From Apoda limacodes (Eukaryota > Arthropoda > Insecta > Lepidoptera > Limacodidae), in assembly GCA_946406115.1 (NCBI GenBank), contig OX291560.1:8867158-8931157 (forward strand): 64,000 bases of DNA. Direction: 5' to 3'. Numbering within the stretch: position 1 is the stretch's first letter; every line of letters starts with the position of its first letter. The translations under genes were made by a program, and so were the position numbers. The notes under the pieces are model-generated. The model was not told the origin of the DNA, searched no databases, and saw only the letters and a program-made list of their open reading frames with translations. Shown piece after piece: positions 12,401-24,720 of this stretch.

Positions 12401-15400
12401 CAAAACCTTTTACGAACCATGCCACTACCTAGTAAGTTTTCTGCGTTGCGAATTCGCATCGCATCGATTTGCAATTTTGTGTTTTGACCCTATAGTGATC
12501 AAATATCTTACTTTTCGCTTTAACATAGACTCTTTGTACTGGAAGAAAACTGCCTTTTAATTATCCTACTGAAGGGACTAGGACCATGAAGAGATATGGG
12601 TTGTAAAGCAGCACGGGTTAGAAAACAAATTCTTATAGAGATTTAATCCATTTTTCCAGGTTTCCATCAATGAGTTTATGCTAAACTGCGTGCTTGACAA
12701 CATTCCGGATGTACGGATCTACCTTGACATGTACTAGGACTTCAAAAAAAAAATTCCCACAAAAAAATCGTAATTGACAGATATAATTAACTCTAGACTC
12801 TCTCATCAACTTTATCACAAATAAACTAAAAAAACATGGACGAATAACATAGATATAAAAGGACTTAAAACTACAACCCTCCCCCCCACTCTAGGTACGC
12901 GAAAAGATCCATCACTGAAATACCTAGTAATGACACAGAATAGTAAAAGAACACAAATAAAAAGACTTGATTTTAGGAAAATAATTAATTAATTTTACCT
13001 GAAGTATCCTGATAGTCTGGTCGAGCACAGATTTGGTATCAGTCAAGTAGTCTGTGTTTGGCAGAGTCACTCTTGACATGTGGGCTTGTAGCAGGAGGAA
13101 CGCCTTCACGTTGGATGAGTCTAACGATAACGGATCCACGGGCAGGCGCAATTCCTGAGCCAATTCACTGAAAACATTTTCAGACATAGAATAACATCGG
13201 GTATGCTTAACAACCTACATCAAAGTTTTTTGTTTAAACTGAAATCTCTAAAAGCATAGAAAAGCTCTTTACGATCTGCACCAAAAGTATTATAGGATAA
13301 AAGAGATATTTATGGGATAGGGATGATAAATAGTAATTATTTTCAATCACCATCTGTATATTAGCAGCTATATTGCCACTGCTGGACTTAGATTTCTCTC
13401 AAGGTTTTAGACCTTAAATAGACAGCTTTAAATTCTCGTTTTTGGTAGTAGTAGTATATAACGGTTTCTCTATTACTACCTTACCACAGAGTATATCGAG
13501 CAAGTTTTAATTCGAGCATTATGTTCGGTCAAGGCTAAAAGAGCGAGATAGCGCTAGATTCCTCTCAACCTGTCACACTTACGCACCGCTGTGATTCCTT
13601 CTATCATCCGATCAAAGCATCCGGCCAGATGCAAGGAATTACAGCGGAGCGTAAGTGTGACAGGTTAAGACGAATCTAGCGCTATCTCGTTCTATTAGCC
13701 TTGATCAAACATAATGTTAGAAAGAGAACTTACTTTGACTACGACCCAAACTATACTCTATCCACCGAAACGAGTTAATAGAGCATTGTCTCTGTCGCAC
13801 AATCCCTTACAAAAGATAAGGACACAAAAAGGTGAGTGGGCGTCAACTATACTGATAAAAAGTTAAGGTGTGTTCATATGCGATGATTTTGTGCGCTCAA
13901 TAGTAAGCACTAAAACCACTTAAGTATTTTGTATTGAACTTAGAGAAAGAAAGAAAAATATTAAGACAATGTTTTAAAATAAAATTATGTATATTTAAAT
14001 AGTTTAACATATACAATTAATTAAATTATTCCGACGTATCACTACTGTCGCTGTCACTTCCCACGTTTATTATGAATGTTTCGGTCATTGTTTCCACATT
14101 TCTGTCCATGGCATTCATTTTCGGTTCTACTATCTCTTCGACATGTTTTATGCATTTTTTCCATTTTGCAGCGTCAATATTTTGAATTGAGTTGTTTAAT
14201 AACATTTTTAATTCTGCCATCTTGTATGTTTTGTTGCGGGATGCGACATGTCCTTTAACTTGAGCCCAGATCAACTCTATCGGATTTAATTCGCAGTGAT
14301 ACGGCGGAAGTCGTACCACAGTTTTATTTTTAGCTTTCGCCATTTCGTCTACGACACGCGCCTCGTACTGCTCCTTATGATTTTTTACGATATTCAGTAG
14401 CTCTCGTTTTAATAAATCATCCTGAAAGGGGATTTGTTTTTCTTTCAACCAATTAATTATCTCTTGTTTTTTATTTTTTTCAGTCGGAATTTGCTCTACT
14501 TTTCTTGAGTGGTACGAAGCGTTGTCCATTACAATAATACAATTATCATGTAACTTTTCAAGAATATTTTTGAACCAATTCTCAAACACTTCGGCATTCA
14601 TATCTTGATGGTAATCTCCTTGCTTTTTTGACTCGAACACGTGTAAGCCCCCTTCTACAAATCCATCATCACTTCCAATATGAGTAATTATTAACCTTTT
14701 TCCTTTTCCTGGAACAATAAAAAATTGTATTGAATGATCTGATACAAAGTTAACGCTCACACAGTTTAAGATAACATAACAAACAATAAGTGCCGCCAAT
14801 TAAGGATCGCTCAGGTACATTCAAACCTTTTCAAAGAATTGCATTAATGACAAAGACAGTTTTAACAATGGAATTATGTTAAAGAACTTACCGGAAGGAT
14901 TTTTTAATCCAGTTGTCAGGCCATCAAGGAATGCGTCGCGTTTATTTTTCACATTTGTATCAGTCCATACGTTTGTAGTAGTATGGCCTTCATTGAGCCA
15001 AGTCTCATCCAAATAATATATTTTTTTCTTTTCTTCTCTTGCCATTTTCATTGTCCGCAAATAATTCCTCCGCCAAAAAAATATGTCGTCACGATCAATC
15101 AATAAGCTGTTCCTGCATCTTTTAATGTACCTAAATCCAATCATTTTAAGGATTTTATGAAGTGTTGATCTTTTGAATGTCCCCAAAGTACCATCTTCAT
15201 TTATTGAATTCATTATTTTGTCCAATGTCGGTATCTCATTTCGGGAAAATAAATCGTGAACTTTTCTTCTTATAGCACATTTAGTTAAGTCGTCGATTGT
15301 GTCTACAATGAAAGTACGTTTTCTTGTTTTTTTGGGTGAATTTAAAACATTTTTAGTTTCTTTCTCTTTCAGAATTCTATAGATGGACATCCAATGAACA

Positions 15401-18400
15401 CCCATAGATGATGCAACAGCTTTCATGACGTCATTGTTTGAAGGGGATTCCATGGAACTCCTCATAGATTGATACATGTTCCATATCATTGTTTTTTCAG
15501 TCGAGGAAAAGGCTCGTCGTCGCCTTTTTTCCACAGAGTTACCTCCATGTAAACTGTCGGCCATCTCACTTAGGCAAATCGACAGTAAACTCAAAAAGTC
15601 CGTTATACAAGCGCCAAGTCTTTAGGAATGCAATCAATCACAAAGCCGGGTCACACGTAACAAAATTATCCAGAGTCCAAATAACAAGCCGAGTCAAAAA
15701 ATAAAATAATAGATTGCACTAGCACAGTGAGCACGTCTGAACAGTACGAGTCGCACGAACAAACTAAAAAAACTCGCGCTGTGAACACAGCCTTAACGTC
15801 ATTGTTCGACCAATCACATGCCAGTTCATTTTTCCCCTATTAACTCGTTTCGGTGGATAGAGTATAGTGTAGATTTTTCAAAAGAAACCTAGATAATGTG
15901 GACGATCGAAATAAGAGTAGGATAGAACTATACATACCCATTGAGAACATCCTCATTATGTCTGACAGGTAGAGTCGCGTACTCTTCACAGTCAGATAGC
16001 ACGCGTAGTAACGAGTCGGTATCTAAATTACTCTGCAGGCTCGAGCTAAAGTGTGCCATAGTTTTGTGCGAAAGGTAGTAGTAGGATGCTATGCGTCCCA
16101 TCCATGTACAATGCACTGTTCGTTGGTCCTACAAAAAAAAAAGCATGTATATATTTTCAATTTAACTACTATTATATAAAAATATATACAATGTGGGGTC
16201 TAGGAACACATTATGTCCGTGGTTTGAATACTGCCAATAATTATATTATGCATGCTAAAGTATGGTACGCTTTATTATTTTAATTTTGTTCTTCATCGAC
16301 ATTGTAAGATAACAAAAATTTACGTAAGCTACTTTTTACTTTATTTAACATTTTTTTCTGTTTTTTTTAAAAAATAGTAGTACCATAAATACCAAACTAC
16401 ATTTAATTAAATAATAAATGAAAAAATATTTTAGGACATAACACATAGCGCCGTTTGGCTCCAAAGAAAGCAAAGCTTGTGTTATGGGTACTAGACAACG
16501 TATACAAATACATAAATATTCTTTTTTTGTAAATACATACATATCATACATAACTACAACAAGACTCAAGACAGATACAAATGTTTATATTTTGTCATAA
16601 ATGTTTGTCCAGTGCGGGAATCGAACCCACACCCTCTGCACAGCAGCTGGCTACACTACCAAAAAACGTGTCGTTTAAAGAAATAAGTGTATTTCATATA
16701 GTATCGCGAAATTGCGTTAGACAGAAGAGGGGATGGCGGAAATATACAGTTTATGGATTTCTTTTTTTATATAGAAAATAGCGAAACTACGTTTGCCGAA
16801 TCACTTGGTGACTTATATTTCAAGCAGAATCTAGTTACCTCCTCGATTTCCACACATCCAGCATTTGTTAGTGCATCAAGAGATGTCTTCACCAAACTAG
16901 AAAGGTAATAGTTTATATCTTGCGGTTCCAGACTCTCTAAATTGTAGTAAGAAGGATTTTTGAGTAATCGCCGGAAGAAATACGTCCACGTCATGTAATC
17001 GAGGATGTCTTGCTTACTTTGTACAGTGCCTAGGAAGGACAAGAAACATTTCAAACATGGATTTTCATGCAAGCATTAGTGTGATAAATAAAAATAATAT
17101 ACTTTATTGCATTAACGTAATAATTTTACAAAAAGCGACCTCTTCCAGGCAACCTTTGGGTAAGGGAAATAATAAAGTTAAACATAGTATAGTAGGTGTG
17201 TGTGTCGATAAAGAGATTTAAGTACGAATTATTTTCATCGTTTACGTTTAATTGTTTTTTTACATAAACTCTTAAGTAACTATTTTATATATAATATAAA
17301 TACATCTCCTACAGCGATACCTTTTCAAAACTAAGCAACGCTTGTACTTTGGTTACCAGACAACTCATAAAAATACTAACATACACATATTAATATTATA
17401 TATGGAAATGGGTATTTCTTAATAATATCACCGCATAAATATTTGTCCTGTGCAGAGGTCGAACTCGCGCCATACTAATTGAGCCAAGACAAATGTTCCC
17501 TTAAATTATTTTACAACGTAAACATTTAAGATTGAATATAATTTTAACTTCCAAGTAATTTCTTGTTCGAATATACGTACCGGCAACGATTTCAGCGTTC
17601 AAATGATCTGACAACACTTCTAGTAAACTAGACTCTACGGGAAACGGTTCGTAGAGGAACTTTTTGTAGAAATTCTTCTTTTGGTCATGAACCAAGACGA
17701 CAGCGACACCTTCGTTGTCATACTATAAACATATAACAACATTATACACAATGAATGCTGCAAATCTAGCAAATTTATGGGGTAAGATCGAATTCGCGGC
17801 GTCTCGCAGCGCGCTTCATACAAACGAATTTCCTACTTATTGTTGACACTTACCAATCAAACACCATGAAATTTTGAAAACGTGGTCTAGGATTAAATAT
17901 CTAGGTCTGCAGTGTTATATAATTATAAAGTTTAAAAGCTATACAGGGTTCTAGTTTTTCATATAAATGATCTCGAATAAGATTAAAAGTTAATAAAAAC
18001 TTTTTATAGGATTTTGGAAAACCACAGAGATAAATATTCGGCTTGAGATCATGCCTAAGAAATTTCACAGTATTCAATCAGTAAATGTCCAAAACAAGTA
18101 GAAAATTCGTTTGTATGAAACACGCTGCGAGGCGCCGCGAATCCGATCCTCTTAATAAGTCACGCAAGAAAAAAAGTTTGTTTTTAATTTGGGTGTTTTT
18201 TTTTTCTTTTTACTCTTCTCAAAAACATATTAGTGCAAAATGGTATACTTTTCTGTTACCTGAGGTCTACCAGCGCGCCCCATCATTTGCAGCACGTCAG
18301 TGATCGGCATGTCCACGTACCGTTTCTGTTTTCCGTCGAAATACTCCGTACCTTTGATGACCACAAGATGTGCTGGGAAGTTCACACCCCAAGCCAAAGT

Positions 18401-21400
18401 CGCTGTGCAGATTAGTACCTTAAAAATAAATTTAATTCATAAGCATACTAGTTTAACTATAGGACTTTTTATGAAGTTTCTTTGATTAAAACGTTTTTGT
18501 TGGATGAAGTACTTTAATAAATATTCTTGGACATCTCTATCACTGTTTTTGACGATAAAATGGTTCACAAAATACAACAAGAATGAATTGAAATCAAATA
18601 TTTAAGAAAAGAGTAAAGCAACCATACTTTTTATTTTAATTTATTTGTTAAAACTGCAAATCAGCGTTGTTCTTGATACGGCATTCCGATATTGAATAGA
18701 CTGAAAATACGGTATACGCCAGCATGTTAGTGCCGTATAATTTTTATACGGCAATTAGTGAAAATATGTTTTTTCATGAATAAACTAATATTTAATTAAT
18801 ATTGAAATGCAATTTTAAAAAAAAAAAAAACTTGCAAAGTTTCAAATCGATATGACATTTTGAGGTTGGTTAAATTACACATAAATAGTTAGTTACATGC
18901 CAAGCTAAAAAAAAGTGTTAAAAAATTCTAAGGCATCGATAAGTCCTTACTTATAGCAGATGACAGTATTTTAATTTTAATAATATTCAATACAAATTGT
19001 AATAAAATGAAATATACCTGTATCTTTTGATTTATAAACAATTCTTCGACAGTATTTCTATCTCTTTCGTGCAAGCCGGCGTGGTGTATGCCAATGCCGA
19101 AAGCCAGTGTCAATTTGAGGTTCGATTCTCTAATATTTGACAATATTTGTTCCATTTCAGACTCTTGCATGTGAAGCCATTGCTTGGGATTGTCCTCCGC
19201 AGCTAAATATGCAATGAGGTCCAGTGCTGTCAACCTGAAAGATAAAACTAATTTGAAGTTCTTGTATGTATGTTATTAAATCTTCACGGTTTTAATCCCC
19301 AGAACGAAGGGGTACACCAGCGGCTGTCCCTCACATTATGTTGTGGGTGAGTCCACTTTTCACTAACCAATGTAGTCCTGCATGAAAGTAGGTATAGCGC
19401 GCGCGGCCGCCGCGCCATTAAGTAGGTAAACTTCAATACAAACCGCAGAAATCGTTTACGCGAGACGTACGCTGTGTGTCGCCCGCCAACCGCCAACCAG
19501 GAATAGACTCAACAGTTGCGAGCTGTGCGGTGGGCGACATCCGCTCCCCCACCGTACCGCCTCACCGCAAAGATAAGTAAGTTAAGATATCCGCAAAGTT
19601 AAGATAAATAAGTTTGGCGCAAGTTGATCTACTTTATACACATACTACTTTATATTACTTAAGAACGTTAAATTATACATTAAAAAGTAAAAAGTGTTTT
19701 AATAGATTTTGAATTCTGGTCAAAAATGGTTCAATTTTTATTCGAAATATTTTTATCTTAACAATAAATAGATATTGAAATTTTTTTTCTATAAAGCACT
19801 TTATTAACCAGAACTTAAAGACCTAAAGGATAAAAAAAATATTTAAAGTTAATGTCATACGATTATTACAGCAATAAAATTCAAATTATTGATTGGTTTA
19901 ATAAGATTCTTTATTAATTTTGGCACAAAAATAATTGCAATGACCATTTGAATATTGTCAAAAGCAATAAAGTTAGAATTATAGGTCGTTCAACAAAGCA
20001 GCTTGTCATTTTAACAAAAACATGTTTGAATTAGTCAAATAGGAATTATTATTGATGCAATATTATGATTATTCGTTACAGTAAGAAGCTTTATTAATAT
20101 TAAAAAGTGCTTTATTGTTTTAAGCATTATGTAGTTTATAAATTCAAAATAGTACTATGGTCTGTCAACAAAGTACTTCATTAATCTAACAGGTATTTCA
20201 TTAATTACAGGTAATTTTATTATTGAATTGACAAAGAAAAATATTAGCATCGTAAATTAAGTTATTTAAAATAAAAATGCAATTTTATAGTTTCTGTAAA
20301 ATTGTTGGCTTAGCGGTATTGCATAAAAAAAAGTAGTTTAATACAAGCTACATTCAGTTGGCTGACGTCACGCGACTTGCATCGCGCTATGAGAGTTTTT
20401 TTGGTAACAAGCATATATCACCTGATCCGTAACAAACTCGTATACAAAATAAACCGTATAAAAGTGAACCACGGCGGTCCCCAGGCAGTATACCTCGCCT
20501 GACCGGAGATCTCACATCTTCCGTCGCTCCATAATTGGGTAACACCAATAGTCAACCGTACCCTTTTCATTACATAGCGCACCTTTTTTGTACAAGCTAC
20601 AATTAATCTTTTTAGTTTTAAATAAGAGCTTGATAGAAACAACAATGTACCTTACTACATTTCAATAAACATCTTGATACAAACTGAATTTGCATGTTTA
20701 TTTTGAAATAAGAAGCATAATGGGAGCTATAATGAGCCTTTTAAATATCAAACAAGCAGCTTTATATAAGCTACAATGAATTATTTGAGTTTTAAATAAG
20801 ATAATTGATGAAAGTAAAAATGCTCTTTTTGATTCTAAATAAATGGCTTTATAAAGGCAACAATATTCATTTTTAATTTCAAATAACTGTCTTTATACAA
20901 ATGACAATAAGTATTTTTAGTTTCAAATAAACAGCTTAATTGATCCATCAACAATTTTAAGTTTATAACTGTTGACAAGATACAAATACAAATATCCTTT
21001 ATTGCACAAAACAAAAACACAAACTTATTGAAAAAATAATATTAAAAAACATGTACAACAGGCGATCTTATCGCCAGATGGCGATTTCTACCAGATAATC
21101 TATGTTGGTATTGATATACAAATTTATAAGATTGGAATGGTAGGATGTGCAAAATTGTACAAAAACTGAAATAAAGATATAAGTAACATAGAATAAGAAT
21201 AGTATAAATTACCAAATAAATTAAATAACTACAAAATACATACATACCCTTATACATAAAATATAAAATACATAAATTCCTTACATAAAAATACATAAAC
21301 TACACATAAATAAAACAATCATAACTTAAATATTTAAGTGTCTACATCAGAAGAACAGAGGGAGCAAAACAACAAGGTTATGCGAGATTTAAAAAATGCT

Positions 21401-24400
21401 TTTTCACTTGTGCTTTGAACGTTGTAAGTGATTGTGCTTTTCGGATATCTACTGGGAGAGAGTTCCACAATCGCACTGCTTGTACGGTGAAGGAATCATC
21501 GTAAAATTTTGAGTTGTGACTCGGTGTATTAAGTAATAAATTAGAGGAGGAACGCAAAGAGGCATAGTAACCAAAACGCTCTTTGAGATAAGAAGGGTAG
21601 CTAGGATTGAACAGTACACAGTAAAGAAGTGAAAGAATATGAGCATTCCGGCGAAAGCGAATTGGGAGCCACTTGAGCTTCACGCGGAAATTGGAAATAT
21701 GGTCATATTTGCGTAATCCAAATATAAACCGAATACAGAGATTTTGTAGTCGCTCAAGTTTGTTTAATTGGTCTTCAGTTAAATCAGGATAGCTAGCATC
21801 GGCGTAATCGAGTATGGGAAGCAAAAGAGAGTGTGCAAGAAAAATTTTAGTGTCCGTGGGTAGGAAATTTTGCAGCCGTCTTAGGGAACCTACAGTGGAA
21901 AACATTTTCCTACTGACCTCGGCTATCTGTGAAGTCCAAGACATACTACTATCTATAATAATACCTAGATTCTTAACCAGGTCATTATAAGGTATAAGTA
22001 CATTGTCTACACAAACTTTTGGGAGACTAACCCAGTTTATTCTAGCCATAAACTTTGGACTGGCTAGTATTATGGCCTGGGTTTTTTCTGGGTTTATTTT
22101 TATGCCAAAGACTTTGCTCCATTCTGAAATTCTAAGGAGATCAGAGTTTATCAAACCTATCGTTTGAAATAAATCATCAAATGTTGTTTGATTATAGACC
22201 TGGAGATCGTCTGCATACATGTGGTGGAGAGAAGAAAGTTGGTGAGTAATTGAATTAATAAAAATCGCAAATAAGAGAGGAGATAAAACGCCACCTTGCG
22301 GAACACCGGCAACCATGTGGCACCAATCTGAAAAAATGTTATCGAATTTGATACTTTGCCTACGTCCACGCAAGTAGCTCTGAAACCATGCAACCACCGT
22401 TGGAGATATGCTAAGAGAACGCAATAACTCCAACAACATATCAAAATCGACCGTATTAAATGCATTACTAAAATTAAGTAACGGTAATACTGTGAGCTGT
22501 TTATTGTCCATTCCTATGCGAATGTCATCCGTGATTTTAACTAGAGCCGTAACAGTACTATGTCCTACACGAAATGCTGATTGAAGAGGATTTAATAGGT
22601 TATTTCGTGTCAAAAACAGGTTTAGTTGTTTTTGGACAAGACGCTCAAGGACTTTGGATAACAAAGAAAGAATAGAAATAGGACGAAAATCAGAAAGACT
22701 AGAAGGATTCGATTTTTTTGGCAAAGGAATTATGTGAGCGTCCTTCCATGCCATAGGAAATGTACAAGAGGAAATAGAATGATTAAGGATTTTTGTAATT
22801 GTAGGACAGATAATATCAATTATATAAATTATCATGTAACGGCTTATATCGTCGTTACCGACTGCATTGGAAGTAATGGCGAGAACGTTCTTCTTAACAT
22901 CACAATCGGTGAATTGTGTAAAAGTAAAAGGAGAGAAATCAGGAGTTGGTAGTGAGGAAAGATTATTTAAAGTATTGGTTTTCGCAATACCATCAAAGAT
23001 AGAAGAGGAAGTGAAGTGTTGATTTAGGAGATTAACATTGATGTTTGGCGGAAGTGAATTCTGAGATGATTTGCCAACTCCTATTGATTTTAGAAATTTC
23101 CATACTTTAGACGGATTTTCATTTTCAACTGATTTGTGAATGTGGCGTCGCTGGGTGTCTCTACACATTGTATTGCAGCGATTCCGTAAAAGTCCGTTCC
23201 GTAAAAATTGCTGCTAATAAGATTTTGTTTGTATCAATTATGTATTTTTTTTCATTGTAATATTGTAATAGTAAAGCGAAATGCCCAACACTGTAGTTAC
23301 AAGAAATTCACGAAAATATTTTTAAACAGCCAAAAGATAGCGTACCGTTGGCGTTTATCTGGGTACGGACCCTAAAAATAAGGTGGTTAGTGAAAGAGCT
23401 GTCGATTTGAGCTCCCAATATAAAGTTTAAAGGTAAGCAATCATAAAATTATCTAATAATGTTCTAATATTGCTCTCGTGACGTTGTTTCGTTTTGGACT
23501 GTATAAACTCTCTGTAGCAGGTTGAAAATAATAAGTCTACTACTTAAAACCCTACAGTCAATAGAGATGAAAGAATTAAATTCAATAGGTGAACTTATTT
23601 TATATTCTTTTTATTTTATTTCTTATAAGTATTTTTGTAGTATTACCCTTTTAGTAGGTGTCCGGGATGACGTTGTTCTGCCCTTTCCTTTGCTTTTACC
23701 CTGACCCACAAAATTGCATCGCTATAACTTCGTTTTTGCTAAGCGATATTCCTGTCTTTTTTCCTTTTTGCGCGACTCCTAAGGGCCGTAGCGTGATGTT
23801 CTTTAAGAATTGGACTATGAAATTCTAAAATTCTATAATAACTATGGACTTATATTTTTTTTTAAATACGACTGGTAGATTCGCACATTCAAACAATCTT
23901 TTTTGCTGTATTATATTGTATAGATAAATGTTTGAATGTGAATTACTCTTTAACGTCGTTACGGAGATTACAATTGATTTGAATCTAAATTTTTGCACAG
24001 GGAAAAGGACGAAATAGGACATACTATATAGTTGCCGATCGAGAGTTCCCACGGGAATAACTTTAGCAGCAGGTAGAATCGCGGGGCAATATTCCTTTAA
24101 GTCGTTGCGGTGCAACAGAAAGACTTGATTATTTGTACAGGGGTAGCTCGAGAGAGAGAGAAAGATTATAACATAAAATACTTGTCTTTTTCTAGGTTAA
24201 TTAAGGTGTTCGCATAGGATTCCTACGGCGATAACCGAATCTTGCACAGGCAAAGCCGAGGAAAAAGCTTGTTAAAATATCTACTACGGAGTTAAAGTCG
24301 TCAGAGTCACATGTAAATTACAGGCATGTCGGCACCGTGGTTCAGAGGGTAATGACATCGATGACTTGACTGCTGAATCGCGTGCGCGTGCACGTGAGTT

Positions 24401-24672
24401 CGATTCCTGCACAAGACACAACATTAACTATATGTGTTTGTTTTGAGACTGGTTGTTTTCTGTGTATAATATACAATATATAATATACGAAGCGGCGTGT
24501 TAAGGGCGCAGCCACTGTTTGCTCCCGAACAAGTTCGTACAGTGCACGCCAGTTGCGCACCCACTTTCCAGGCGTACTCCTTATTAACAAAATATAGATA
24601 TTTTTTATGCAACGCCACGGCAACCGCCATAAAAATATTTAATGTTTTCCTAAATAAGCAACTGTGTAAAAC

Positions 24673-24720
<48 letters not shown>

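Noticed and set aside
12101..12487. Plus-strand frame of 128 codons
   Set aside because: It is the antisense shadow of the Harbinger fragment, which shows family motifs on the minus strand.
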